DNA of 10,585 nucleotides from JAKAIY01 sp036258195 (GTDB lineage Bacteria; Chloroflexota; Ktedonobacteria; Ktedonobacterales; JADMIN01): the NCBI GenBank assembly GCA_036258195.1, contig DATAED010000366.1, positions 1-10,585 on the forward strand. The letters run 5' to 3'. The stretch's first letter is position 1. Each line of letters opens with the position of its first letter. Below, piece after piece: positions 1-6,582 of the stretch. The notes beneath the pieces were generated by a model. That model had not been told where the DNA came from and did not search any database. It worked only from the letters and a program-made list of their open reading frames with translations. The translations under genes were made by a program, and so were the position numbers.

Positions 1-274
1 CCGCCTGCGCGCCGCCAAACTCGGCGGGGATGGCCTCGTTCGGCTCGCCGATCAGCGCGATGGGCTGGCCGACGGGTACGGTGTCGCCTTCCCGCGCCAG
101 AATCTTGCGCAGTGTCCCGGCGGCATACGCCTCGGCCTCGATGTTGACCTTCTCCGTCTCGATCTCGGCCAGCGCGTCACCTTTGGCCACCGTATCGCCC
201 TCATGCTTGCGCCAGGTGATGACCTTGCCCTCTTCCATCGTGTCGCCCATCTTGGGCATCACCACGGTATGCAT
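1..274 (-). CDS. pdhC: Dihydrolipoamide acyltransferase (E2), N-terminal lipoyl domain, partial at left edge
   Basis: Only the first 91 codons are visible; the gene continues past the left edge. The protein begins MHTVVMPKMGDTMEEGKV and forms a complete biotinyl/lipoyl domain over about residues 2-78. The lipoylation lysine is K42 in the motif EIETEKVNIE. In this family the lipoyl arm carries the acetyl group from E1 to the E2 active site and is then reoxidised by E3. The start is ATG at 274-272, with AGGAGG (complement of 283-288) 8 nt upstream. It begins 20 nt after the E1 beta stop, so the two are very likely co-transcribed and perhaps translationally coupled. The visible part cannot distinguish a pyruvate E2 from an acetoin or branched-chain E2. 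The neighbouring E1 genes favour a pyruvate or closely related 2-oxo acid dehydrogenase. Confidence 0.9.
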   Translation of the reverse strand, partial: MHTVVMPKMGDTMEEGKVITWRKHEGDTVAKGDALAEIETEKVNIEAEAYAAGTLRKILAREGDTVPVGQPIALIGEPNEAIPAEFGGAQA

Positions 275-294
275 CGCTTCATCCTCCTGGGCTA

Positions 295-1293
295 CTAGCG
301 GGCGCCCGCGCCAACTGGCGTGATCGCCTTCACCGCCGCGATGACATCGGCGCGCGTGGGCAGCGCGGCCTGCTCCATCGGCTTCGAGTAGGGCATCGGC
401 ACGTCTTTGCCCGTCACCTGGCCAATCGGCGCGTCGAGATAGTCGAAGGCGTGCTCGTAGACCAGCGCCGCGATGCCCTGGCCTGTGCCGTAATACTTCC
501 AGCCCTCCTCGGCGATGACGACACGGTTGGTCTTCTTCACCGACTCGATGATCAGATCGAGGTCAATCGGGCGGATGCTGCGCAGGTCGAGCACCTCGGC
601 CTCGATGCCTTCCTTCGCCAGCTCTTCGGCGGCCTGCAGACTGATGTGCACCATGCGCGAGAAGGTGATGATGGTGACATCGCGGCCCTCGCGCTTGATC
701 TCACCGCGATTGAGTGGCAGCGTGTACTCCTCGCCCTCGTCGGGAACCTCGCCCTTGACGCTGTAGAGCAGCTCATGCTCGACGAAGACCACCGGATCAT
801 CGTCGCGGATGGCCGATTTGAGCATGCCTTTGGCGTCGTAGGGGGTGGCGGGCATGACGACCTTCAGGCCGGGGATGTGGCCGAAGAGCGCCTCGAAGAA
901 CTGCGAGTGCTGCGCGCCACGCTGGGCGCCGCCGCCACCGGGCATGCGGAAGACCACGGGGACGTGTGTCTGCCCGGCGAACATGTAGTTGAACTTGGCG
1001 GCAGAGTTGATGATCTGGTCGCTGGCGAGCAGGCTGAAGTTCATCGTCATGATCTCGCAGATGGGACGCAGCCCCACCAGCGCCGACCCGATGGCCGTGC
1101 CAGCAATAACCTCTTCGGCCAGCGGCGTGTCGCGCACGCGCTTCTCGCCGAACTCCTCGAACAGGCCCTTGGTGACGGAGTAGGTGCCACCATAGCCGGC
1201 GATGTCCTCGCCCAGAATGTACACGCGCTCGTCGCGCAGCATCTCCTCGCGGATGGCTTCGCGCAGGGCGTCGCGGTAGGTAATGACCCGCAT
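295..1293 (-). CDS. pdhB: Pyruvate dehydrogenase E1 component, beta subunit
   Basis: A 332-residue protein, the usual length for the beta chain of the heterotetrameric (alpha2beta2) E1 of 2-oxo acid dehydrogenase complexes. E1 uses thiamine diphosphate to decarboxylate the 2-oxo acid and pass the acyl group to the lipoyl arm of E2. Visible family marks are MRVITYRDALREA at the start, GED at 28-30, DTPLAEEVIAG with the conserved Glu near 60-61 that activates thiamine, the Gly-rich MPGGGGAQRGAQHSQ stretch with His119, and the C-terminal transketolase domain ending VPMPYSKPMEQAALPT. The start is ATG at 1293-1291; the Shine-Dalgarno is weak and purine-rich (AAGAAGATAAGAGAG). It lies between the E1 alpha and E2 genes. 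Acetoin dehydrogenase beta is a close alternative that sequence alone does not exclude. Confidence 0.93.
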   Translation of the reverse strand: MRVITYRDALREAIREEMLRDERVYILGEDIAGYGGTYSVTKGLFEEFGEKRVRDTPLAEEVIAGTAIGSALVGLRPICEIMTMNFSLLASDQIINSAAKFNYMFAGQTHVPVVFRMPGGGGAQRGAQHSQFFEALFGHIPGLKVVMPATPYDAKGMLKSAIRDDDPVVFVEHELLYSVKGEVPDEGEEYTLPLNRGEIKREGRDVTIITFSRMVHISLQAAEELAKEGIEAEVLDLRSIRPIDLDLIIESVKKTNRVVIAEEGWKYYGTGQGIAALVYEHAFDYLDAPIGQVTGKDVPMPYSKPMEQAALPTRADVIAAVKAITPVGAGAR

Positions 1294-1404
1294 GCTCTCT
1301 TATCTTCTTTCAGAATTCGCTGTCTGCTGAATGCGCGCTCATGCGTCGGCTGCGTGCGCCATGCGCTCACAAGCTGGACGAATGGCGCGGCGCGCTGGTC
1401 GCAC

Positions 1405-1440
1405 GCTCGCCAGGAAGCCGATATGATGCTCGCCGGAAGC
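1405..1440. repeat. Imperfect 13/14-bp direct repeat after the E1 alpha stop
   Basis: GCTCGCCAGGAAGC (1405-1418) and GCTCGCCGGAAGC (1428-1440) differ by one inserted base and sit 23 bp apart. They lie at the start of the 146-nt E1 alpha/E1 beta gap, with the second copy touching the E1 alpha stop codon. There is no clear hairpin or promoter with them. They may be a simple slippage relic. Confidence 0.4.
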
Positions 1441-2477
1441 TAGTCGCGCGGTGTGCTGGGCTGGTTGCGCCAGGCAATGGCGCCCGCGCCATCCATCTGC
1501 ACATGCTCGTAGAGCTCGTCGGCAGGCGGGAAGTCGCTCTCCTCGGCGAACCTGGCGGCGTCTTCCACCGTGGCGGCTGCGCGCTCGACGTTGGCCTTGA
1601 GGTCGTCATCGGTGGCGAGGCCAGCTTCTTTCAGCTTCGCCTCGAACAACTGGATGGGATCGCGGTTGGCCTTCCACTGGGCCTCTTCTTCGCGCGAGCG
1701 GTAGCGCGCCGGGTCGGCTATCGAGTGGCCACGGAAGCGGTAGCTAACAGCCTCGATCAGCGTCGGGCCATCGCCAGCGCGGGCGGTCGCTGCTGCTGTC
1801 TCCACCGCCTGGCGCACCGCCAGCATGTCCATGCCGTCCACGCGCAGATAGGGCATGCCGTAGGCGGCGGCGCGCGGCTCCAGCGAGGCTACCGACCACG
1901 CCTTCTTGACGTTCATGCCCATCGAGTAGCCGTTGTTCTCGCAGAGGTAGATGATGGGCAGCTTCCACAGCGAGGCCAGATTCAGCGCTTCGTGGAACGC
2001 GCCTTCATCCACCGCGCCATCGCCAAAGAGGGTCAGCGCGACATCGCTCTGCTCCTGATACTGGATGCCGAAGCCCACGCCAGCGGCGATGACGAGTTGC
2101 GCGCCGACGATGGCCTGGCCGCCCAGCAACCGATGCTCGGCGCTGAACATGTGCATCGAGCCGCCCTTGCCGCGGCTGCAGCCAGTTACTTTGCCATACA
2201 GCTCCGCCATGACCGCGCGCGGCTCGATGCCCTTGGCGATGGCATGCCCGTGCTCGCGATAGCTGCTGAGGACGTAGTCGGTCGGGCGCAGCGCGGAGAT
2301 GGCCCCCACGCCAGTCGCCTCCTGGCCGATGTACAGGTGGAGGAAGCCGCCGACCTTGCCCAGGGTATAGGCCTCGCCAGCCTTCTCTTCGAACTGCCGG
2401 ATGAGCGACATCTCGTAGTGCAGCCCGAGCAGTTGCTCGCGGCTCAGACCTGCGAGGGTCGCCTCACGAATGGCCAT
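1440..2477 (-). CDS. pdhA: Pyruvate dehydrogenase E1 component, alpha subunit
   Basis: A 345-residue thiamine-diphosphate-binding alpha chain. The thiamine motif runs from GDG at 152-154 to NN at 181-182 (GDGAVDEGAFHEALN ... CENNGYSMG). Other marks are the substrate-channel stretch FLHLYIGQEA (45-54), SYREHGHA (72-79), RGKGGSMHMF (102-111) and the loop GHSIADPARYRSREE (250-264), which matches the loop region of the family. The frame stays open to an ATG at 2600, but the start at 2477-2475 is preferred: AAGGAG lies 9 nt before it, and the extra 41 residues are unlike the family. It is the first gene of the operon, followed by a 146-nt gap and then E1 beta. No good promoter was found upstream. 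Acetoin dehydrogenase alpha is the main alternative. Confidence 0.93.
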   Translation of the reverse strand: MAIREATLAGLSREQLLGLHYEMSLIRQFEEKAGEAYTLGKVGGFLHLYIGQEATGVGAISALRPTDYVLSSYREHGHAIAKGIEPRAVMAELYGKVTGCSRGKGGSMHMFSAEHRLLGGQAIVGAQLVIAAGVGFGIQYQEQSDVALTLFGDGAVDEGAFHEALNLASLWKLPIIYLCENNGYSMGMNVKKAWSVASLEPRAAAYGMPYLRVDGMDMLAVRQAVETAAATARAGDGPTLIEAVSYRFRGHSIADPARYRSREEEAQWKANRDPIQLFEAKLKEAGLATDDDLKANVERAAATVEDAARFAEESDFPPADELYEHVQMDGAGAIAWRNQPSTPRD

Positions 2478-2917
2478 GTCTCTTGACTCCTTAACCGCTG
2501 CGATGAGCGGAGGGCGTGCGCCCGCGTGGCGCAGGTGACGCGCCGGAGTTCCCGCCCGGTCAATGTTCACCGGATGGGTCGCGCCTGTCGCCCTCGTCAC
2601 TCCGCTGGCGACGATGGGCTGGCAGGCTGTTCCTGGCGCTCAGGCGTCATCGGGATGAACTGACGACGCGATTGGACGACAATTGCTATCGCGCCAGCCC
2701 GCTCGCAGCATTCGCCTGCTCTCCGCGCTGAGAGGGGAGCGGCGCCGCACGCGCGCTGAGACGTTTTGACGGGTGCGACCGCGCGGGACTATGATGACTG
2801 AGGCCAGCGCGGCGAATCAGTATGCTGTTGTTGCGCAGGTAACATGCGGGTATCACGCAGGCGCTGCGCCCTCACGAGCCGCGCCAGAGATGAGCAGGAG
2901 GTAGAGGACAGCGCCCC
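2478..2917. other. 440-nt divergent intergenic region between pdhA and ferredoxin
   Basis: This spacer separates the minus-strand dehydrogenase operon from the plus-strand ferredoxin gene. It holds one convincing promoter, facing ferredoxin (listed separately). On the minus strand I found only poor candidates for pdhA. For example, TTGTCG at the complement of 2681-2686 with a 17-nt spacer leads to a weak -10 (TTCATC). Short open frames here have no good start context or recognisable content and look like chance GC-rich frames. Confidence 0.6.
2766..2795 (+). promoter_or_regulatory. Sigma-70-like promoter for ferredoxin
   Basis: TTGACG at 2766-2771 and TATGAT at 2790-2795 are separated by 18 nt. 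Each hexamer matches the consensus at 5 of 6 positions. Transcription would start near 2802 and leave a leader of about 115 nt before the ferredoxin ATG. No other gene lies in this direction before 2918. Confidence 0.6.
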
Positions 2918-3160
2918 ATGACCTACGTCATCTGTCAACCCTGTATCGGCGTCAAAGACGCCTCGTGTGTGGATGTCTGTCCGGTGGACTGCATCCACGC
3001 GCAGGAAGAAGACGAGCAATACTACATTGATCCAGAGACCTGCATCGACTGCGGCGCCTGTGAGCCTGCCTGCCCCGTCGATGCGATCTTCGAGGAGGCG
3101 GTCGTTCCCGCCGAGTGGCGCGAGTATACCCAGATCAACGCGCGCTACTTCCAGCGCTGA
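2918..3160 (+). CDS. fdxA: Seven-iron ferredoxin ([3Fe-4S][4Fe-4S]), Thermus type
   Basis: An 80-residue soluble, acidic electron carrier. Cysteines are at 6, 9, 17, 21, 25, 42, 45, 48 and 52. The N-terminal C9-x7-C17-x3-C21-P spacing, rather than CxxCxxC, is the mark of the seven-iron class, where one cluster is [3Fe-4S]. By analogy with Thermus-type proteins, C9/C17/C52 would hold the 3Fe cluster and C21/C42/C45/C48 the 4Fe cluster. The stretches VICQPCIGVKDASCVDVCPVDCI and CIDCGACEPACPVDAI are near-textbook for the family. The Shine-Dalgarno is either AGGAGG (2896-2901, 16 nt away) or GAGG (2904-2907, 10 nt away). It has its own promoter and no same-strand neighbour, so it is probably monocistronic. 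Its redox partner cannot be read from this window. Confidence 0.94.
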   Translation: MTYVICQPCIGVKDASCVDVCPVDCIHAQEEDEQYYIDPETCIDCGACEPACPVDAIFEEAVVPAEWREYTQINARYFQR

Positions 3161-3241
3161 TCGTACGCTGACACTGCGCCGCTGCCGTCGTCGTCTCTGC
3201 CGCCGCCGATCCCGGCCACTCCTGCCGCCGTGCGCACAGAA

Positions 3242-3270
3242 AAGCCCGACCTCTCGGAGAAGTCGGGCTT
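3242..3270 (-). terminator. Intrinsic terminator, best on the minus strand (secG)
   Basis: AAGCCCGAC (3242-3250) pairs perfectly with GTCGGGCTT (3262-3270), a 9-bp stem around an 11-nt loop. On the minus strand the stem is followed by TTTTCT when the last two T of the stem are counted, which gives the U-tract. On the plus strand it is followed by CGTTGC, so it ends ferredoxin transcripts less well, though it may work both ways between the convergent genes. Confidence 0.7.
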
Positions 3271-3434
3271 CGTTGCTCGGCTCAGGGGATGGCTTCGGCC
3301 ACAGAGTACGCCCCGAGAGCTTGCGGCCTCGTCGCCGCAGAGGGGCGCCGACGCATCACATGCTCAGGCGAGTGGCGACCTAACCCATCGCGCGCCTGGC
3401 GAGCGCAGTGTTGTGCGTTTCAGTTGTTCAATGT

Positions 3435-3456
3435 GCCTGAGCGGCGCCTGAGCGGC
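3435..3456. repeat. Perfect 11-bp tandem duplication after the secG stop
   Basis: GCCTGAGCGGC occurs twice back to back (3435-3445 and 3446-3456). With CTCAGG at 3460-3465, the second copy can form a small 6-bp hairpin overlapping the secG stop codon. There is no U-tract, so a terminator role is doubtful. Confidence 0.5.
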
Positions 3457-3460
3457 TGCC

Positions 3461-3706
3461 TCAGGAGCCAGCAGGAATCGACGCGACGAAGAGCGAGAGC
3501 ACCCCGAAAAGGATCGCCAGCACGATGGTCGTGCGGAAGAGCAGCTTATCAATGCCGCGCCGTGTCTTGAAGACCGTGCCGGTGCCGCCGAAGACGCTCC
3601 CCAGGCCCGCGCCGCGCACCTGCAGCAGAATGGCCACGGTGAGCGCGACTGCGATGATGATCTGCACCACCTGGAAGTAGATGCGGTACGGCGCCAGGAT
3701 GCTCAC
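3461..3706 (-). CDS. secG: Preprotein translocase subunit SecG
   Basis: An 81-residue membrane protein, normal for SecG, the small accessory subunit of the SecYEG export channel. It has two hydrophobic segments, about residues 8-28 (IYFQVVQIIIAVALTVAILLQ) and 57-76 (TTIVLAILFGVLSLFVASIP). Between them lies the family's conserved cytoplasmic loop GAGLGSVFGGTGTVF. The frame is open to an ATG at 3769, but GTG at 3706-3704 is chosen: GAGG lies 8 nt upstream, and the 21 extra residues are charged and unlike SecG. A promoter lies at 3823-3851, and a terminator 190 nt after the stop suits a single-gene transcript. In many genomes secG sits near glycolytic genes such as eno, and here it is divergent from enolase. 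Confidence 0.92.
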   Translation of the reverse strand: MSILAPYRIYFQVVQIIIAVALTVAILLQVRGAGLGSVFGGTGTVFKTRRGIDKLLFRTTIVLAILFGVLSLFVASIPAGS

Positions 3707-3822
3707 GGAGTCAACCTCGATTCCTGCGGGCCGCAAACGTCTGGCCCGCTCTCGGATGGATGCCGCCACTGCATCGAGACGCGCCAGCAGGGCGCATCGT
3801 TTCAGTGACGCACTTCTTTGCC

Positions 3823-3851
3823 ATCATACCATCGCCCCGCACAAGCCGCAA
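3823..3851 (-). promoter_or_regulatory. Extended -10 promoter for secG
   Basis: On the minus strand, TTGCGG (complement of 3846-3851) and TATGAT (complement of 3823-3828) are separated by 17 nt. The -10 is preceded by TGG, the TGn extended -10 element, which compensates for the weak -35. The predicted start near 3816 leaves a leader of about 110 nt. Confidence 0.55.
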
Positions 3852-3927
3852 CTGGCTATACATATGGGGCAGCGCCCAGGAATGGTCGCGGCCATGATGA
3901 TCACTATGTTGCTTGATGTATCGCCGG

Positions 3928-4049
3928 GCGAGCGCCCTCACCCCAGCCCTCTCCCAGAGGGAGAGGGAGCGGGGGGTTCCCACACAGCGCGCGCAGTCTG
4001 GCTCCCCTCTCCCGCCTTGGCGGGGGAGGGGCTGGGGGTGGGGGCTCGC
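3928..4049. repeat. REPIN-like inverted pair of C-rich palindromic repeats
   Basis: Two copies of the same palindromic element face each other. The left copy (about 3935-3970) forms CCCTCTCCC/GGGAGAGGG, a perfect 9-bp stem with loop AGA. The right copy (about 4001-4044), in opposite orientation, forms a 13-bp stem with one mismatch (4004-4016 with 4019-4031, loop TT). The outer flanks CTCACCCCAGCC (left) and GGCTGGGGGTGGGGG (right) are also near-complementary, as are GCGAGC (3928-3933) and GCTCGC (4044-4049). The whole block can therefore fold as one long cruciform or as two hairpins. The same family recurs downstream of eno at 5482-5568. Confidence 0.85.
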
Positions 4050-4154
4050 GCGCCTGCCTGATGCTACGCGCATGTGATACGCTAGGCGACGGTGGGCGCG
4101 TTCGGCTGCTGATTGCTCTCCCACCAGCTCAACGACGACATCAGGAGGCGTAGT

Positions 4155-5480
4155 GTGGCCACAACCGTTGGCGATGCGACCATCATCGAAGATATCTATG
4201 CGCGCGAAGTGCTGGACTCGCGCGGCAATCCGACCGTCGAGGCGACGGTGACGCTGCTGGGCGGCGCGCGTGGCGTGGCCATCGTGCCGTCGGGCGCCTC
4301 CACTGGCGCGCACGAGGCGGTCGAGCTGCGCGACGGCGATCCCAAGCGCTACGGTGGCAAGGGCGTGCTGACGGCGGTCGGCAATGTCAATGAAGCGCTG
4401 CAAGATGCGCTGACCGGCCTCGACGCGCTCGATCAGGTCGGCATCGACGAGCAGATGATCGCGCTGGATGGCACAGACAACAAAGGCCGTCTGGGCGCTA
4501 ACGCCATCCTGGGCGTCTCGCTGGCCATCGCCCGCGCCGCCGCCGACGCTGTGGATGTGCCGCTCTACCGCTATATAGGCGGTGTCTCGGCGCGCACGCT
4601 GCCTGTGCCGATGATGAACGTGCTGAATGGCGGTAAGCACGCCGAAAACTCTACCGACCTGCAAGAGTTCATGATTCTGCCGGTGGGCGCGCCGACCTTC
4701 GCCGAGGCGGTGCGCTGGTGCGCCGAGGTCTACCACGCCCTGAAGGCGGTGCTGCACGATAAGGGCCTGAACACTAACGTCGGCGATGAGGGCGGCTTCG
4801 CGCCGTCGCTCGGCTCCAACCGCGAGGCGCTCGATCTTCTGGTGGCGGGCATCGAGAAGGCCGGCTACAAGCCCGGCGAGCAGATCTGCCTGGGGTTGGA
4901 TCCAGCCGCCTCGGAGTTCTACGACGATGGCAAGTATGTGCTGGCGCGCGAGGGTCGCACGCTGACCGCCAGCGAGATGGTCGCGCTCTACGAGCAGTGG
5001 CTCGACGCCTACCCCATCATCAGCATCGAAGATGGTCTGGCGGAGGATGACTGGCAGGGCTGGGCCGAGCTGACGAAGCGGCTGGGCGGGCGCGTGCAGC
5101 TCGTCGGCGACGACATCTTCGTCACCAATACACGGCGTCTGGCGCGCGGCATCCATGAGGGGGTCGCCAACTCGATTCTGGTCAAGCTGAACCAGATCGG
5201 CACACTCACCGAGACGCTGGCATCAGTGGAGATGGCCAAGCGCGCGGGCTACACCGCCGTCATCTCGCATCGCTCTGGCGAGACGGAAGACACCACCATC
5301 GCCGACGTGGTCGTCGCCACCAACGCCGGACAGATCAAGACCGGCGCCCCGGCGCGCTCTGAGCGCGTGGCGAAGTATAATCGGCTCATGGAGATCGAAG
5401 AAGAGCTTGGCGAGTCAGCACGCTATGCGGGCTTTGGCGCGTTCTACAACGTGCCATCGCTGGCCAACCGCGCGAAGTAG
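4155..5480 (+). CDS. eno: Enolase (phosphopyruvate hydratase)
   Basis: A 441-residue cytoplasmic glycolytic enzyme converting 2-phosphoglycerate to phosphoenolpyruvate, close to the usual length of about 430. It has the N-terminal AREVLDSRGNPTVEA motif (16-30), the mobile loop PSGASTG (45-51), GGKHAENSTDLQEFM (159-173), catalytic Glu212 in GDEGGFAP, Mg2+ ligands Asp249, Glu292 and Asp319, catalytic Lys344 in ILVKLNQIGT, and SHRSGETEDT (381-390). All expected active-site residues are present. The frame is open from an ATG at 4113, but GTG at 4155 is chosen because AGGAGG (4143-4148) sits 6 nt upstream and the homologous part starts soon after. C-rich palindromic repeats flank it on both sides. 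The hydrolase-fold gene begins 110 nt downstream in the same direction. Confidence 0.97.
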   Translation: MATTVGDATIIEDIYAREVLDSRGNPTVEATVTLLGGARGVAIVPSGASTGAHEAVELRDGDPKRYGGKGVLTAVGNVNEALQDALTGLDALDQVGIDEQMIALDGTDNKGRLGANAILGVSLAIARAAADAVDVPLYRYIGGVSARTLPVPMMNVLNGGKHAENSTDLQEFMILPVGAPTFAEAVRWCAEVYHALKAVLHDKGLNTNVGDEGGFAPSLGSNREALDLLVAGIEKAGYKPGEQICLGLDPAASEFYDDGKYVLAREGRTLTASEMVALYEQWLDAYPIISIEDGLAEDDWQGWAELTKRLGGRVQLVGDDIFVTNTRRLARGIHEGVANSILVKLNQIGTLTETLASVEMAKRAGYTAVISHRSGETEDTTIADVVVATNAGQIKTGAPARSERVAKYNRLMEIEEELGESARYAGFGAFYNVPSLANRAK

Positions 5481-5481
5481 A

Positions 5482-5519
5482 CCTCATCCCCAGCCCCCTC
5501 TCCCACGCGGAGAGGGGGA
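5482..5519. repeat. C-rich palindromic repeat, direct copy 1 after eno
   Basis: A 38-bp element starting CCTCATCCCCAGCC, with a perfect 10-bp stem (5494-5503 with 5509-5518, loop CACGC). It starts one base after the enolase stop codon. Being GC-rich and hairpin-forming but without a U-tract, it may stabilise the eno mRNA 3' end rather than terminate cleanly. It matches the next copy at 35 of 38 positions. Confidence 0.85.
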
Positions 5520-5530
5520 AAAGGAAGCGA

Positions 5531-5568
5531 CCTCACCCCCAGCCCCCTCTCCCACGTGGAGCGGGGGA
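5531..5568. repeat. C-rich palindromic repeat, direct copy 2 before the hydrolase-fold gene
   Basis: The second 38-bp copy lies exactly 49 bp after the first and in the same orientation. It forms a 10-position stem with one mismatch (5543-5552 with 5558-5567). The hairpin ends 22 nt before the ATG of the next gene and just before its likely ribosome-binding GGAG (5576-5579), so it could affect translation of that gene. Confidence 0.85.
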
Positions 5569-5590
5569 GTTGAATGGAGACAGCCCCACC

Positions 5591-6559
5591 ATGAGTGAAC
5601 CGAGCGACGCCAGCGAGTCCAGCGCCATCGAACAGCCGCAGACACCTCCACCGCCGGCTCCCGCGCAATCGGCTCCGGCGCAGCCACGCAGCGCGTCAGC
5701 GGCGGCTCCAGCGTCACAGGCTGCCCGGCGCGACATCGTGCGCAGCATCCACTACACCCTCAGCTACATCGTGCAGAATCCGGAGCGCGGCCCCAGGGGC
5801 GCCATCGTGCTGCTGCATGACCTGCCCGGCGGCGCGTTCGTCTGGGAGCCCACGCTGCCTGCGCTGGCGGCCACCGGGCGCGCAGTCTATGCCTTCGATC
5901 TGCTCGGCTTCGGCCAGTCGGACAAGCCCTGGCCCGCCGATACGAGCATCTGGGGTCATGCCGACTGCCTCTCGTACGCCTTCCGCACGCTGGGGCTGAC
6001 GGAGATCACGCTGGTGGGCTTCGGGCTGGGTGGCGGCGTGGCGCAGACGCTCGCCACGCGGCTCTATCGCGATGATGTGGCGCGGCTGGCGCTCATCAAC
6101 AGCTATGCCTATGAATACGCCTACGCGCCCAACTGGCCCTTCCCGGAGATGGAGAAGCACCACGATCCGGAGCTGGCGCACAGCATGAATGTGGAGCAGG
6201 AGCAGGCCGAGCTGCGCCAGACGCTGGCCAATGGCGCCGTGAGCGCGCTGAGCGCCGACCGACTCAACGCCTACCTGAGCGAGTGGAATAACGACGTGGG
6301 CAAGAACGTCATCATGCAGCAGGTGCGCAACATGCTGCCGCTCTACATGAACTCCGTGGCGTCAGATGTGACCGCGCTCGATCGGCCGATGCTGCTGATC
6401 TGGGGTGAGCGCGACGTGGTGACGCCGCCTGCGCTCGGCCAGCGCATCGCTGAGGAAGCGCAGAAGGCCAGGCTGGAGATCGTGCCGGGTGTGGGACATC
6501 TGATTCTGGATGAGGCGCCCGACCGTGTTGCCGCCCTGCTGGCATCCTTCGCCTCGTAG
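5591..6559 (+). CDS. Alpha/beta-hydrolase-fold protein with Gly at the nucleophile position
   Basis: A 322-residue protein. Residues 1-46 form a Pro/Ala/Ser/Gln-rich tail, probably disordered. The remainder is an alpha/beta hydrolase fold: the oxyanion strand AIVLLHDLPGG (71-81), AFDLLGFGQSDKPW (101-114), the nucleophile elbow LVGFGLGGG (141-149), a helical cap (about 170-255), the acid motif WGERDVVTPP with Asp275, and the His motif GVGHLILDEAP with His303. In active members the elbow is G-x-S/D/C-x-G. Here the central residue is Gly145 (codon GGG, 6023-6025), while the acid and His are kept. It may therefore bind ligand without hydrolysing it, or use other chemistry; the substrate is unknown. 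ATG at 5591 has GGAG 11 nt upstream. An in-frame TTG at 5570 is less likely. It is probably co-transcribed with eno. Confidence 0.88.
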   Translation: MSEPSDASESSAIEQPQTPPPPAPAQSAPAQPRSASAAAPASQAARRDIVRSIHYTLSYIVQNPERGPRGAIVLLHDLPGGAFVWEPTLPALAATGRAVYAFDLLGFGQSDKPWPADTSIWGHADCLSYAFRTLGLTEITLVGFGLGGGVAQTLATRLYRDDVARLALINSYAYEYAYAPNWPFPEMEKHHDPELAHSMNVEQEQAELRQTLANGAVSALSADRLNAYLSEWNNDVGKNVIMQQVRNMLPLYMNSVASDVTALDRPMLLIWGERDVVTPPALGQRIAEEAQKARLEIVPGVGHLILDEAPDRVAALLASFAS

Positions 6560-6582
6560 CAGGGCCAGATGATGAACCATCG

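Larger units (their letters stand above)
3161..3460. other. 300-nt convergent spacer between ferredoxin and secG
   Basis: The spacer holds the hairpin terminator at 3242-3270 and an 11-bp tandem duplication at 3435-3456, both listed separately. I see no gene in the rest. The short frames in 3230-3450 have no start context and read as Arg/Ala-rich noise. Confidence 0.6.
3707..4154. other. 448-nt divergent intergenic region between secG and eno
   Basis: It holds the secG promoter (3823-3851) and a 122-bp inverted pair of C-rich palindromes (3928-4049), both listed separately. I found no strong promoter facing eno. The bases between the palindromes and eno (4050-4154) contain only weak -10-like strings such as TGATAC near 4075. 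The palindromes therefore lie either upstream of the eno promoter or inside its leader. Confidence 0.6.

Noticed and set aside
451..1443. A 330-codon plus-strand open frame antisense to E1 beta
   Set aside because: High GC content keeps antisense frames open. The translation has no family resemblance, while the minus-strand E1 beta is unmistakable.
1341..2486. A 381-codon plus-strand open frame antisense to E1 alpha
   Set aside because: Shadow frame of a confident gene, with no ribosome-binding site and no recognisable domain.
3707..3769. Longer SecG starting at ATG 3769
   Set aside because: The added 21 residues are charged and not typical of SecG. The GTG at 3706 has GAGG at 8 nt spacing.
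4113..4154. Earlier ATG start for enolase, adding 14 residues
   Set aside because: The GTG at 4155 has AGGAGG at 6 nt spacing and fits the family N-terminus. The ATG has no such site.
3711..5156. A 481-codon minus-strand open frame antisense to enolase
   Set aside because: It runs through the palindromic repeats and the enolase catalytic region. Its repeat-derived strings are typical of spurious predictions.
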